Position numbers and translations under genes: made by a program. A stretch of DNA of 37,113 nucleotides from Bacteroidota bacterium (lineage in GTDB: Bacteria; Bacteroidota; Bacteroidia; Chitinophagales; Saprospiraceae): positions 1 to 37,113 of the forward strand of contig JANSWP010000071.1 in NCBI GenBank assembly GCA_024743405.1. Reading direction: 5' to 3'. The notes below the pieces were generated by a model. It worked only from the letters and a program-made list of their open reading frames with translations. It was not told the origin of the DNA and did no database searches. This document shows positions 8,533 to 17,387 of this stretch, piece by piece (position 1 is the stretch's first letter; each line of letters opens with the position of its first letter).

Positions 8533-9363
8533 TTAATTTAAAAATATTTCTCCTGTATAAGTTGGGATAATATTTTTCCCTTTAGCAGTCTCAAAAAGCT
8601 TGTCAATAGCGGCTTTTCCGTTAGTTTTTAAATCTACAGTATAATCATTTACGTATAAAGAAATGTGTCTATACATTACTTCTTCATCCATTTCTTGTGC
8701 GTGAGTTTTTACATAAGCCTGTGTTTCTGAAGGATTATCTAGTGCAAAAACCACTGAACGCTTCATGACTCGATTTACTTTTTGCTGAATCTCCAGCGGC
8801 AATTTTTTATTTACTACGATTCCGCCTAGAGGGATCGGTAGTTTGGTTGTGCTTTCCCAGTATTCTCCTAAATCAATAATTTTGATTAACCCTTTGTCCT
8901 GATAAGTGAATCGATTTTCATGAATGATCAAACCAGCGTCTACTTCCCCATTCAAAACAGCAGTTTCGATCTCTGAAAATAATAATTCCGTTTTATTTTG
9001 AGCCTTAGGATAAGCAAGGTTTAATAAGAAATTGGCAGTAGTATATTTCCCAGGGATGGCAATTTTTGCTTGATTAATTTCGATTTCAGTCATTGATTTT
9101 TTGGCAATCAATAATGGGCCACAATTATTGCCTAAAGCACTTCCCGCATCTAATAAAACATAATCATCTAGTAGATACGCGTAAGCATGGTAACTCAGCT
9201 TGGTAATGTCTAATTCTTTTGCAAAAGCTTTTTGATTTAATTCCTCCACATCTGCCATAAAAACATCAAATTCAAGTCCTTCCGTATCAATTTTGCCGTG
9301 AACCATAGCATCGAAAATAAAAGTGTCATTGGGACAAGGCGAAAATCCGAGTGATAATTTCAT
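8533..9363 (-). CDS. mqnD: 1,4-dihydroxy-6-naphthoate synthase, menaquinone (futalosine) pathway
   Basis: A 276-residue cytoplasmic enzyme of the MqnA/MqnD periplasmic-binding-protein-like fold. The N-terminal motif LGFSPCPNDTFIF is the MqnD signature. Also visible are DVEELNQKAF, KLSYHAYAYLLDDY and the central AGLIIHENRFTY, containing the conserved His in the cleft. It converts cyclic de-hypoxanthine futalosine to 1,4-dihydroxy-6-naphthoate, the menaquinone ring precursor. Length and start (ATG 9363) fit the family. It stands alone with its own strong terminator, and the other mqn genes are not in the window. It is divergent from the pseudouridine synthase gene, sharing a 91-nt gap. Confidence 0.93.
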   Translation of the reverse strand: MKLSLGFSPCPNDTFIFDAMVHGKIDTEGLEFDVFMADVEELNQKAFAKELDITKLSYHAYAYLLDDYVLLDAGSALGNNCGPLLIAKKSMTEIEINQAKIAIPGKYTTANFLLNLAYPKAQNKTELLFSEIETAVLNGEVDAGLIIHENRFTYQDKGLIKIIDLGEYWESTTKLPIPLGGIVVNKKLPLEIQQKVNRVMKRSVVFALDNPSETQAYVKTHAQEMDEEVMYRHISLYVNDYTVDLKTNGKAAIDKLFETAKGKNIIPTYTGEIFLN

Positions 9364-9370
9364 ATTTTTG
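9363..9370 (+). promoter_or_regulatory. possible -7 box (TATTTTTG) for the pseudouridine synthase gene
   Basis: TATTTTTG on the plus strand fits TAnnTTTG and would give a leader of roughly 80 nt before GTG 9455. It touches the mqnD start codon on the other strand. There is no convincing -33 element, so this is weak. Confidence 0.3.
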
Positions 9371-9454
9371 CGCGATTTTTAGCGTGTATTTATCTGGATT
9401 AGATTTTCTAAATTTGATTATTTAATAAATCTTGACTCCATAACAATAAAAGAG

Positions 9455-10150
9455 GTGAACGAAGGCTTACAAATTCTCCACGAAGATAACCATCTCATTG
9501 CCATAAACAAGCCGGCTGGCTGGCTTGTTCAAGGGGACAATACAGGGGATGTTCCATTGAGTGAATATGTGAAACAATATATTAAAGACCGATATAATAA
9601 ACCTGGTGATGTGTTTTTGGGTGTTATTCATCGATTGGATAGACCGGTGAGTGGGGTCGTCATTTTTGCAAGAACAACCAAAGCTTTGCAAAGGATGAAT
9701 AAATTATTTGCTGATCGAGAGGTGGAAAAAACTTATTGGGCAATCGTAGGCGAGCGACCAGATCCTATTTCTGGACACCTGACGGACTATATTGTAAAAG
9801 ATAAAAAGCGAAATGTTGCCAAAGCTCTGGATCGACCCAGCAATCGTAATAAGGATGCAAAAAAGGCAGATTTAGATTATTATTTGATAGGATCCATAGG
9901 CGACAATCACTTATTGAAAGTGAAACCTGAAACAGGCCGTCCTCATCAAATCCGAGTTCAACTTGCCAAAATGGGTTGCTCCATTCGAGGGGATGTAAAA
10001 TATGGTTTTTCAAAAGTCAATCAAGATGCTTCGATTCACCTACATTCTAGAAGTTTGTCCTTTATCCATCCTGTCAAGAAAGAACCTGTGTATATAGAAG
10101 CCGATTTGCCAGATGAGCAAATTTGGAATTTATTTAAAGATGTAGATTAG
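9455..10150 (+). CDS. RluA-family RNA pseudouridine synthase
   Basis: A 231-residue enzyme of the RluA family that isomerises uridine to pseudouridine in rRNA or tRNA. The catalytic motif is HRLDRPVSGVVIFA (the Asp of HRLD is the nucleophile). ALNKPAGW-like INKPAGWLVQGD opens the fold, and KTYWAIVGERP and ETGRPHQIRVQLA (the second family motif) follow. It lacks an N-terminal S4 domain, so it belongs with the short RluA-type members; the target base cannot be told. The start is GTG 9455: the protein motif begins only a few residues later, and no upstream ATG in frame fits. The next gene follows closely on the same strand. Confidence 0.9.
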   Translation: MNEGLQILHEDNHLIAINKPAGWLVQGDNTGDVPLSEYVKQYIKDRYNKPGDVFLGVIHRLDRPVSGVVIFARTTKALQRMNKLFADREVEKTYWAIVGERPDPISGHLTDYIVKDKKRNVAKALDRPSNRNKDAKKADLDYYLIGSIGDNHLLKVKPETGRPHQIRVQLAKMGCSIRGDVKYGFSKVNQDASIHLHSRSLSFIHPVKKEPVYIEADLPDEQIWNLFKDVD

Positions 10151-10198
10151 TTGCTAGATATATTAATAGATTTTATGCTTTATAAAAACCAACTTAAG

Positions 10199-11314
10199 AT
10201 GAATCATGCTAGAATATTTCTCAATGCTTTTTTGCTGAATTTAATCGTAGGGTGTACTTCTGAAATGCCAAAAGAATCCTCTCAAAATATGGAGCCTGTT
10301 CAACAGTTTGAGCTTGTGAAATTAACTTTAGAACAAGCAAAGAGGTTGGCTTCTATGCCGCTCAAATGCATGAACCAAGAATTTCCGAATAAGCTGAATC
10401 AAAGCTTAGAAAGTGCGGAAGATTTGGGAACGCCAAAAGAACTACATCCTGCTTTTTATGGCTGTTATGATTGGCATTCGGCATTGCATGGGCATTGGAT
10501 GTTGGTGAAATTGTTAAAGTTGTTTCCAGAAATGGAGAATGCCGAAGAAATTATTTCAAGGCTTGAAAACAATATTTCGGAAGCAAATATTCTAAAAGAA
10601 TTGGAATATTTCCAACGTGGGGCAGAGAAATCTTTTGAGCGGACTTATGGTTGGTCTTGGCTCTTAAAATTGGCGGAAGAGTTACATACTTGGGAGAATC
10701 CAGCCGGAAAACGAATGACCAACAACCTTCAACCTTTGACGGATTTTATCATTGAGAAATATCTAGATTTTTTGCCAAAATTGACTTATCCAATTAGAGT
10801 GGGGGAGCATACCAATACGGCATTTGGGCTGGTTTTTCCTTACGATTATGCAGTGACAGTTGGAAATGAGGCCTTGAAAAATAAGATTGTCGAAAGGGCA
10901 AAATTTTATTATTTGAATGACCAAAACTGTCCATTAACTTGGGAACCAAGTGGTTTTGATTTTATCTCTCCTTGCCTTGAGGAAGCCAATTTGATGAGAA
11001 GAATTTTGCCAAAAGCCGAATTTCAAAAATGGATGGATGCCTATTTGCCGGGCATTACAAACCCGAATTTTCAATTGGAACCAGCCCAAGTTTCTGATCG
11101 AACGGACGGTAAATTAGTTCACCTCGATGGGTTGAATTTCAGCAGAGCTTGGTGTCTTTATGGATTAGCCAGTGAGGGTGACTCCTTCCAACATTTGAAG
11201 AATATTGCCAATCAGCATATCCAATTTTCACTCGAAAATGTGGTCGGCGATGCTTATGAAGGAGGTCATTGGTTGGCTTCGTTTGCAGTGTATGCGCTGG
11301 ATGAGGGGAATTAG
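10199..11314 (+). CDS. DUF2891 family lipoprotein
   Basis: About 371 residues. The start is taken at ATG 10199, because it gives a signal peptide MNHARIFLNAFLLNL ending in the lipobox IVGC; the further-upstream start at 10151 would put 16 non-signal residues before it. The mature protein matches the DUF2891 pattern: HPAFYGCYDWHSALHGHW near residue 90, ERTYGWSWLLKLAEEL, then GEHTNTAFGL and the C-terminal EGGHWLASFAVYAL. The fold is predicted all-helical, resembling (alpha/alpha) barrels, and the function of the family is unknown. It is in a plus-strand series with the pseudouridine synthase before it and the broken DUF2809 gene 12 nt after it. Confidence 0.82.
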   Translation: MNHARIFLNAFLLNLIVGCTSEMPKESSQNMEPVQQFELVKLTLEQAKRLASMPLKCMNQEFPNKLNQSLESAEDLGTPKELHPAFYGCYDWHSALHGHWMLVKLLKLFPEMENAEEIISRLENNISEANILKELEYFQRGAEKSFERTYGWSWLLKLAEELHTWENPAGKRMTNNLQPLTDFIIEKYLDFLPKLTYPIRVGEHTNTAFGLVFPYDYAVTVGNEALKNKIVERAKFYYLNDQNCPLTWEPSGFDFISPCLEEANLMRRILPKAEFQKWMDAYLPGITNPNFQLEPAQVSDRTDGKLVHLDGLNFSRAWCLYGLASEGDSFQHLKNIANQHIQFSLENVVGDAYEGGHWLASFAVYALDEGN

Positions 11315-11326
11315 AAATAGGCTCTA

Positions 11327-11720
11327 ATGAATAAACAAATCGCCTTTAACAAAGCCTATTTTGTACCCGCCATTATCTTATTCCTTATCGAAGTATGTAT
11401 TGCTCTATTTATTAAAGACAGCTTCATCAGACCTTATGGTGGTGATTTTTTGGTCGTGATTTTCATTTATTATTTGCTAAAAAGTTTTTGGACTGCCTCT
11501 CCTTTGAAAGCAGGGCTTGTGGTTCTTATATTCTCTTTTACGATCGAGTTTTTGTAGTATTTTAATTTTATTGAAATGGTCGGTTTAGAGAAATCGGAAT
11601 TAGCTAGATTCGTTTTTGGAACCTCTTTTCATTGGGCTGATTTGGTTGCTTATTTTTTTTGGTATTTTGGCAGTTCTTTTTATCGAAAATTTTTGTAATC
11701 AAGATAAATCCAAACAATGA
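11327..11720 (+). pseudogene. DUF2809 membrane protein gene, broken by a nonsense codon and a frameshift
   Basis: The intact part (11327-11557, 76 residues) has an N-terminus and hydrophobic segments of the DUF2809 family and stops at TAG 11555 after VLIFSFTIEFL. The same frame continues past the stop with family-like sequence (YFNFIEMVGLEKS, then TSFHWADLVAYFF). The TAG replaces a probable CAG (EFLQ). A second lesion is one extra T in an 8-T run at 11653-11660; removing it restores GILAVLFIEN and then a TGA at 11718-11720, which overlaps the next gene's ATG as ATGA. The ancestral product would be 130 residues, normal for the family. Two independent lesions argue for a real pseudogene; the T-run alone could be a sequencing error. 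Confidence 0.78.
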
Positions 11721-13798
11721 AAAACCTTTTTCTGCTTTTTTTTCTATTTCCGTCTTTTCTTTTCACTCAACCGGAATCTAAAGAATTAACCAACATAACA
11801 ATCGCACGTGATCAATGGGGCGTCCCGCACATCCATGCACCAACAGATAAGGAAGTTGTTTACGGGCTTGCTTGGGCACAATGTGAAGATGATTTCAAAA
11901 CCTTACAAGAACAAATGCTTGCAGTCAGAGGAAAATACGGCGAAGTCAAAGGGAAAGAAGGAATTGTTTTTGATTTTGGCATCAAATATATGGGACTTCG
12001 TGAGGTAGTCGAAGCACGATATGAACAAGATTTAAGCCTCGAATTTCGAGAGGTTTTAGCCCATTTTGTAGATGGAGTAAATAGTTATGCTGCCTTGCAT
12101 GCGGAGGAGGTTTTGATGAAAAAATTATTTCCTTTAAAAGGGCAAGATATCATTATTGGTTACTTATTAGGCTTGGTCGAGATGTCTGGCGGCGGCAAGG
12201 ACTTGATGAAAATTTTGAATGGAGAAGCCGTAGAGGAGGTTGCGCCAAAAGGCTCGAATGCGATCGCGATAAGTTCTAATAAAACGACAGATGGAAAGAC
12301 ATACTTGGCTATCAATTCTCATCAGCCATTGGAGGGATGGTATTCGTGGTATGAGGCTCATTTGATGAGTGATGAAGGCTTGAATATTTTAGGTGGCACC
12401 TTTCCTGGCGGAGTAAGTATTTTTCATGGTGCTAATGAATATCTAGGATGGGCGCACACCGTCAATCACAATGATTTATCGGATGTTTATGAATTAAAAA
12501 TCAATCCAAAAAATAAAAAACAATATCGGTTTGATGGCGAATGGTTGGATCTGAAAAAGCGAAAATACAAGAGTAAATTAAAGTTGGGTTTTCTGAAAAT
12601 ACCAATTTCAAAAAAGGTATATGAAAGTAAGTATGGTCCGACATTCAAAACGAAGAAAGGCTATTTTTCATGGCGGGCGGTAGCCGCATTGGAAATCCGT
12701 TCGGCAGAACAATGGTTTTTAATGAACAAAGCCAAAAATTTTGAGGAATTTAAATCTTTGTTGAAATGGAAAGCGATTTGTACCAATAATGTCGTTTACG
12801 CAGATAAGGAGGACAATATTTATTATTTAAGCATTGGGAAACAGCCAGTTAGAGATGTAAATTATGATTGGAAGAAAACCTTACCAGGTGATACTTCAGC
12901 AACACTCTGGAGGGAATATTATCCGATTGACGAACTCCCTCAAGTTTTAAATCCTAAATCAGGTTATGTTTTTAATACGAATAATACACCTTTTTCTTCG
13001 AGTGGAGAAGCCGATAATCCGGTCGAAACTAAACGGAACCAAACAATGGGTTTTCAACCAACTGGTGTAGAAAATAATCGGAGTGCGCGATTCATGGAAT
13101 TGATAGAGCAATATGAAAAATTGAGTTATGAAGATTTTAAAAGGGTTAAATATGATGAACAATATCCTTCCACTTTAGTCCAACCCAATATGACGAACCT
13201 AGAAATTTTGCTCCATTTAGATGAAAAAAAACACGCTGAAATTGCCAATGCTATTAAGGTTTTAAAGAAATGGAATAGAAGTACCAATGATGGAAACGCA
13301 CAAGCCACTTTAGCAATATATACAATTGACTATTTGGTTAAGTCATTAAATGAAGCAAAAAGATTTAGCCTAGGTGGTCAAATCACCGAACAAGACTGCG
13401 TCCAAGCGATTCAAAAAGCAAAAAAAGAGATGTTGGAAAAATTCGGAACACTAGAGATTGAGCTAGGCAAAGTACAACGTCATATTCGAGGTAATGTAAG
13501 TCTGCCTTTAGGCGGCGGACCAGATGTACTAAGAGCCATGTATAGTAAACGAACGGAAGATGGGAAGCTAAAAGGATTCGCTGGAGAGTGTTTTATCGAA
13601 TTGGTTCGATTTGGTGAAGAAGGAGTTGAAATTGAGACAGTCAATGTCTATGGAAGTTCAGCGAAACCAGACAGCCCACATTACACGGACCAAATGGAAA
13701 TGTTTGTTGATAAAAAGTTGAAAAAGATGAGTTTGGATAAGGAAATAGTGATGAAAGAGGCTGTGAAGATCTACTCTCCAAGAAAGGTTATTGAATGA
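11717..13798 (+). CDS. penicillin acylase family (Ntn-hydrolase) amidase
   Basis: A 693-residue exported enzyme with signal peptide MKNLFLLFFLFPSFLFTQ. It follows the penicillin/acyl-homoserine-lactone acylase layout: an alpha-chain region starting at ITIARDQWGVPHI, a processing site PKGSNAIAIS where Ser180 would become the N-terminal nucleophile of the beta chain, INSHQPLEGW with the following conserved His, GWAHTVNHND, and NNVVYAD containing the oxyanion-hole Asn. It should self-cleave and hydrolyse an amide of an N-acyl compound in the periplasm; the substrate is not predictable. ATG 11717 overlaps the ancestral stop of the DUF2809 pseudogene, so the two were translationally coupled. The family call is firm. 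Confidence 0.9.
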   Translation: MKNLFLLFFLFPSFLFTQPESKELTNITIARDQWGVPHIHAPTDKEVVYGLAWAQCEDDFKTLQEQMLAVRGKYGEVKGKEGIVFDFGIKYMGLREVVEARYEQDLSLEFREVLAHFVDGVNSYAALHAEEVLMKKLFPLKGQDIIIGYLLGLVEMSGGGKDLMKILNGEAVEEVAPKGSNAIAISSNKTTDGKTYLAINSHQPLEGWYSWYEAHLMSDEGLNILGGTFPGGVSIFHGANEYLGWAHTVNHNDLSDVYELKINPKNKKQYRFDGEWLDLKKRKYKSKLKLGFLKIPISKKVYESKYGPTFKTKKGYFSWRAVAALEIRSAEQWFLMNKAKNFEEFKSLLKWKAICTNNVVYADKEDNIYYLSIGKQPVRDVNYDWKKTLPGDTSATLWREYYPIDELPQVLNPKSGYVFNTNNTPFSSSGEADNPVETKRNQTMGFQPTGVENNRSARFMELIEQYEKLSYEDFKRVKYDEQYPSTLVQPNMTNLEILLHLDEKKHAEIANAIKVLKKWNRSTNDGNAQATLAIYTIDYLVKSLNEAKRFSLGGQITEQDCVQAIQKAKKEMLEKFGTLEIELGKVQRHIRGNVSLPLGGGPDVLRAMYSKRTEDGKLKGFAGECFIELVRFGEEGVEIETVNVYGSSAKPDSPHYTDQMEMFVDKKLKKMSLDKEIVMKEAVKIYSPRKVIE

Positions 13799-13818
13799 AG
13801 TGGTATTTAAGTTGTGCT

Positions 13819-13880
13819 GTCGCAAGCGACGGCGAATATTGTTTTTTGGAGGCAGTTTATTTGGCAGCTAAAACTGCCAA
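13819..13880. other. two hairpins between convergent acylase and beta-barrel genes
   Basis: GTCGCAAGCGAC at 13819-13830 and TTGGCAG-CTAAAA-CTGCCAA at 13861-13880 (perfect 7-bp stem) lie in the 113-nt convergent gap. Neither is followed by a convincing T run on either strand, so factor-independent termination is only possible, not shown. Confidence 0.35.
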
Positions 13881-13911
13881 AGGACTTTTGATACAGTCCC
13901 TGTCGTCAATT

Positions 13912-14622
13912 TTACATTTTAATATTTATGCCCATTCGACCACTAATTGCATACAATTTTGAATCTGTCACACTATTTTTTGCTGTGCTAAAAAGGTGCA
14001 TTGTGGCTGTCGGTTGAAAGAAAATACTTAGCTTCTCGGATATATTTCTTTCAACCCCAAACCCTAGGCTACCGGCTAAGTTTATTGTCCTAAAATCGTT
14101 TAAGCCGCCAGAAGAAATAGATTCAATGACCTCCGTTTCAAGATCACTGAGGGTGAATTTGATAGATGTCCTGCGGGTCAAATAATAAGACAAATCAACA
14201 GAAGGCTGAGTAAAAAACCGCCATTTCCCTTGGTTGAAATAATATCGAACTCCAATAGGAATATCAAGAAAGAAATTATTGACTTGACCATCTAAAATGG
14301 AAGCATCTCCCGATTGAAGGGTCTCGTCAAAACCACCCATCCCATCATGTTGAGCGCCCCATCGAAGGTCATCCCCACCAAATTTTTCTGCGTAATTTGA
14401 GAATTGGATGCTGGTTTGGATGTACAATTTTTCAGGTTTTAGTGGAATAAGTGTGGCTACTCCAAACTGATATCCAATCGCAGGCTTATAGGTGTCTTTT
14501 ATGAGTTCATTTGTGCGAAACATTACGTTTGGTCCAGTATAAATCGCAATTTGAAAATTGTCATTTTGACAAAAAATGATCATTGGGAGGCATAAAAATA
14601 GAACGAGTATGATATTTTTCAT
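13912..14622 (-). CDS. outer-membrane beta-barrel protein (PorT-like/OMP_b-brl)
   Basis: 236 residues with a signal peptide (MKNIILVLFLCLPMIIFC). The mature part shows alternating hydrophobic beta-strands (FQIAIYTGPNVMF, YIQTSIQFSNYAEKF, IPIGVRYYFNQGKW, RFFTQPSVDLSYYL, AGSLGFGVERNIS, LSIFFQPTATMHLF) and ends in MGINIKM, typical of small 8-strand outer-membrane barrels. It is the last gene of the four-gene ECF sigma operon, 55 nt after the preceding barrel gene. The function is unknown; a structural or sensing role tied to the sigma factor is inference. Confidence 0.78.
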   Translation of the reverse strand: MKNIILVLFLCLPMIIFCQNDNFQIAIYTGPNVMFRTNELIKDTYKPAIGYQFGVATLIPLKPEKLYIQTSIQFSNYAEKFGGDDLRWGAQHDGMGGFDETLQSGDASILDGQVNNFFLDIPIGVRYYFNQGKWRFFTQPSVDLSYYLTRRTSIKFTLSDLETEVIESISSGGLNDFRTINLAGSLGFGVERNISEKLSIFFQPTATMHLFSTAKNSVTDSKLYAISGRMGINIKM

Positions 14623-14677
14623 AAGTAAATAATTAGCTGATTATGAGTGTTTTGAGTGTTTGTTTATGAATGGGAAA

Positions 14678-16042
14678 TTAGTTCTTTTCCTTTCTGGGTA
14701 TAAAGTAACTAAGAGAAATATTCATTCCCAGATGTTTAGAACTATTAGAAAATATATTGACGTCATCACCATTGCGAGCAGTATCAAATAAATTGAAATT
14801 AATAACACTTCGAATACTGAGATTTTCAGTGAAAAAATATTCAATTCCGGTATAAAGATTTAGAATCGTACTTCGATTCAATAGGTCTAAATTTTCATCA
14901 AAATTGAATTGAAATTGACTACGGAAACCACCAAAAATCAAATAATTATTCTGAGTAAAATAATTCAACTCTAAAGCTAAGTCACCTGAAAGTCCAAAGC
15001 TCGTATTTCTGACTTCAGATTCCTCCAAAGTCAAAGGGTTCAATAAAGTGTCAAGAACTATGATCGTACCACCACCAGTAACTATAGAGTCCAAAACAAT
15101 AATAGTTCCGCCTGAATGTACTAGCTGAAAGGTATTGGCTTTTGAAATGCCAATACCTGCGTCAATATTGATCTTTGGTGTCAAAAATAACCGTTCACCA
15201 ACAGGTAAATAAACCTTCCCATTAGCACCTAAAGAAATACCCGTTGAGCGGAAATTTTGAGACTTATTATGGTTAAATCGAAAATTGCCGCCTAATACAA
15301 CTCTATCCGAAACGAAGTAGGAGAGCTGAGGATTTAGCAATAAATTAAAAGTATTATTTTCAAAATCTGATCTAAAATAACCTTGGCTAGAGGTAATGAA
15401 ATTTCCTTTTCTTAAATACTTATCCATTAAATCGAATGCTTCACTTCGTCTTTGACCTAAAAACGTTTGAATACCTAGATTAAAACTAAGGTCATTTAGC
15501 CGATTACTAGCTAAATAGATGGGTTCATCTGAACTTATGATTTGATAACCTAGTTGCGCTTCTATGGCTACATTAGGGTGTAAAAAATAGTCAGCACCAA
15601 TGCCCAAAAAAGAGGAGAAATGAGTTCTATTTTTCAAGTTGGTTTCGTCAATTCCTTCTTTTTGCTCGAATATCTGTCTTCGTAATTCGTTATCTAAAAA
15701 AACAAATGGCCGAAATTTTGACGGTGGGTTTAAGTAATAACGCATGAAAGGAGATAGTGCATAATTGTACAATTGAGTACTAAAAGGTTCATTGTTTTGA
15801 AAGGTTAGAAAATTGCCACTACCAATAGAAATGCCAGTTCCAACCATAACTTTGCTTGTAACCATCTTCCCTAATCCAATAGAAAAACCTGCTAAAACAG
15901 AACCTTCATTAAATAATTCATTACTGCCAGCGAGGTTGAAGTTAGCATTGCCATCAATCATCCAATTGCCTTTTTCCAATTGGCAATATGCGTTTTGCAT
16001 AAATAAAAACAAGGTGAGAATAGTAAAAAATTTAAGTTTCAT
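14678..16042 (-). CDS. outer-membrane protein with two tandem beta-barrel units
   Basis: 454 residues with a signal peptide ending near QNAYC. Residues ~22-197 form one barrel-like unit (GNWMIDGNANFNLAG, SVLAGFSIGLGKMV, FRPFVFLDNE, NVAIEAQLGYQI, NDLSFNLGIQTFLG), and residues ~210-454 form a second (GNFITSSQGYFRSD, NPQLSYFVSDRVVLGG, RLFLTPKINIDAGIG, LALELNYFTQNNYLI, ENLSIRSVINFNLF). The two openings, GNWMIDGNANFN and GNFITSSQGYF, look like an internal duplication. Between strands of the second unit an eight-residue repeat GGTIIVLD occurs twice (311-318, 324-331). It is the third gene of the sigma operon, 40 nt after the anti-sigma-like gene. The function is unknown. Confidence 0.75.
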   Translation of the reverse strand: MKLKFFTILTLFLFMQNAYCQLEKGNWMIDGNANFNLAGSNELFNEGSVLAGFSIGLGKMVTSKVMVGTGISIGSGNFLTFQNNEPFSTQLYNYALSPFMRYYLNPPSKFRPFVFLDNELRRQIFEQKEGIDETNLKNRTHFSSFLGIGADYFLHPNVAIEAQLGYQIISSDEPIYLASNRLNDLSFNLGIQTFLGQRRSEAFDLMDKYLRKGNFITSSQGYFRSDFENNTFNLLLNPQLSYFVSDRVVLGGNFRFNHNKSQNFRSTGISLGANGKVYLPVGERLFLTPKINIDAGIGISKANTFQLVHSGGTIIVLDSIVTGGGTIIVLDTLLNPLTLEESEVRNTSFGLSGDLALELNYFTQNNYLIFGGFRSQFQFNFDENLDLLNRSTILNLYTGIEYFFTENLSIRSVINFNLFDTARNGDDVNIFSNSSKHLGMNISLSYFIPRKEKN

Positions 16043-16082
16043 GGTCGTATTTTTTGAGCGTGAATTTTAGTTGAAAATCTAT

Positions 16083-17315
16083 TTATTGAATGGAATATTT
16101 AGCACCTAAATTGACACCAAACTGAAAGGCTTTTTTACCGTTAGCTACTTGGTTTAAAGAATAGGACACCCAAGGTTCTATTGATAGTTTGGTTGATGGA
16201 TTAATTCTAAAATCCATTCCCAATCCTCCCATAAAGTCAATGAAGTTTGATTGTAAGTTTGAAATAACCACTCGTTCTGTTCCTGATTTTGCATCAATCA
16301 AAGTGTTGAGGATTATTCCTGATTTTGCATGTAGAATAAAGTTCTTAAATCCAAACCGATATTGTGTCAAAATTGGAAAAGTATTATATCGAATTTGAGT
16401 ATTAGTCGTCTTGAAATTTTTGAATAAAAAGCCTGTTTGTACCTGCCACCGTGTATTTAATTCGAAATTAATTAATAAACCTGCTTGCCAGGAACTGAAG
16501 GGGTTTGCTGATTTTGACGAATCTGAATAAATGATTTTTCCCAAGTTGTGTGCAAAAACACCCCCCTTACCCTCAAAAGAAAATCGAGGGAAAGGATTGA
16601 GTGTTTTTTTGACCTTCACTTCTCTAGGGTTTGAGGTGCTTTGGTTTTCAAAAAGGGGAATTGAGCGCGTGTTTAATTGGAAAAGACTCGTGTGTTGAAC
16701 TAATTGTTCTTTTTGGATAATTGGGGCATTTGAATTAGAAGATGCTGAATTGGAATTGATTACTGTTTCTGATTGGTCAAGCTCATTTTCTTTTGAGATT
16801 TCCTTTTCAGTTAGATATTGATTTGAATAAGTTGAGTTGTTTGTAAGAAATTGATTATCAGTTGTTTGATTGCGATTAGATTGGGCTTTTAGGTTATTGT
16901 TTGAGCTGTAATTTGTCTCTGATTCTAAAGAATTGGTTAATGCAGATTCATTATTCAAACTAGGATTATTGGACTCGTTTTTTTCAAGGTTCGTACTGTT
17001 TAAAACTACTTCATTTGTTCTTTCATCATTAATTCTTGCTGACAGATCTTCGATAGTTTCCTGTTGTTTTTCTATAATGCCAGAAAGCATTTTTATTTCT
17101 TTTTGAGATTCTAGAAATTGATAAATTCCAAAAGATAAACTACCCACAATAAACAATCCTACAAACCATTTAGCGGTTCCGAGCCAAGTACCAAAGATTG
17201 GTGGCTTAGGAGGAATAATTGGTTCAATTCGCGCCCACATGTCATTAGAAGGCTCCGCCGAAAAGTCCTCAAGTGACTTTTGGAAAAACTGTTCTAAATT
17301 ATCATTTTCTTTCAT
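16083..17315 (-). CDS. putative anti-sigma factor fused to a C-terminal beta-barrel domain
   Basis: 410 residues with no signal peptide. Residues 1-46 are short and acidic (NLEQFFQKSLEDFSAEPS, NDMWARIEP), a pattern seen in Bacteroidota proteins next to ECF sigma genes, and would be cytoplasmic. One membrane segment lies at ~48-67, a coiled-coil-like stretch at ~69-100 and an Asn/Ser/Gln-rich linker at ~100-230. The C-terminal ~165 residues alternate like outer-membrane strands (FEGKGGVFAHNLGK, WQAGLLINFELN, WQVQTGFLFKNF, LGMDFRIN, FGVNLGAKYSIQ). There is no zinc anti-sigma HxxxCxxC motif. Its position 72 nt after the sigma gene supports an anti-sigma role, but that role is inference. An inner-membrane anchor joined to a barrel in one chain is unusual. 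Confidence 0.65.
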   Translation of the reverse strand: MKENDNLEQFFQKSLEDFSAEPSNDMWARIEPIIPPKPPIFGTWLGTAKWFVGLFIVGSLSFGIYQFLESQKEIKMLSGIIEKQQETIEDLSARINDERTNEVVLNSTNLEKNESNNPSLNNESALTNSLESETNYSSNNNLKAQSNRNQTTDNQFLTNNSTYSNQYLTEKEISKENELDQSETVINSNSASSNSNAPIIQKEQLVQHTSLFQLNTRSIPLFENQSTSNPREVKVKKTLNPFPRFSFEGKGGVFAHNLGKIIYSDSSKSANPFSSWQAGLLINFELNTRWQVQTGFLFKNFKTTNTQIRYNTFPILTQYRFGFKNFILHAKSGIILNTLIDAKSGTERVVISNLQSNFIDFMGGLGMDFRINPSTKLSIEPWVSYSLNQVANGKKAFQFGVNLGAKYSIQ

Positions 17316-17325
17316 CGTTTCATGG

Positions 17326-17357
17326 TGATTTGGAACTTCTGATTAATGATTTGGAAC
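17326..17357. repeat. 11-bp direct repeat TGATTTGGAAC, 21-bp period, in the sigma/anti-sigma gap
   Basis: TGATTTGGAAC occurs at 17326-17336 and exactly again at 17347-17357. The 21-bp period puts both copies on the same face of the helix. It lies in the 72-nt gap just upstream of the anti-sigma-like start codon, where a protein or RNA control site would be plausible. It could also be chance in AT-rich DNA. Confidence 0.4.
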
Positions 17358-17387
17358 CTGCTTTAGGAGCTAATTCTGAATCACAAA

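Noticed and set aside
10151-10198. Earlier in-frame start for the DUF2891 gene
   Set aside because: It would put 16 extra residues before a good lipoprotein signal and abuts the stop of the preceding gene. ATG 10199 fits better.
16083-17315. Reading the second sigma-operon gene as a FecR-type anti-sigma factor
   Set aside because: No FecR domain motifs are visible, and the C-terminus looks like beta-barrel strands instead.
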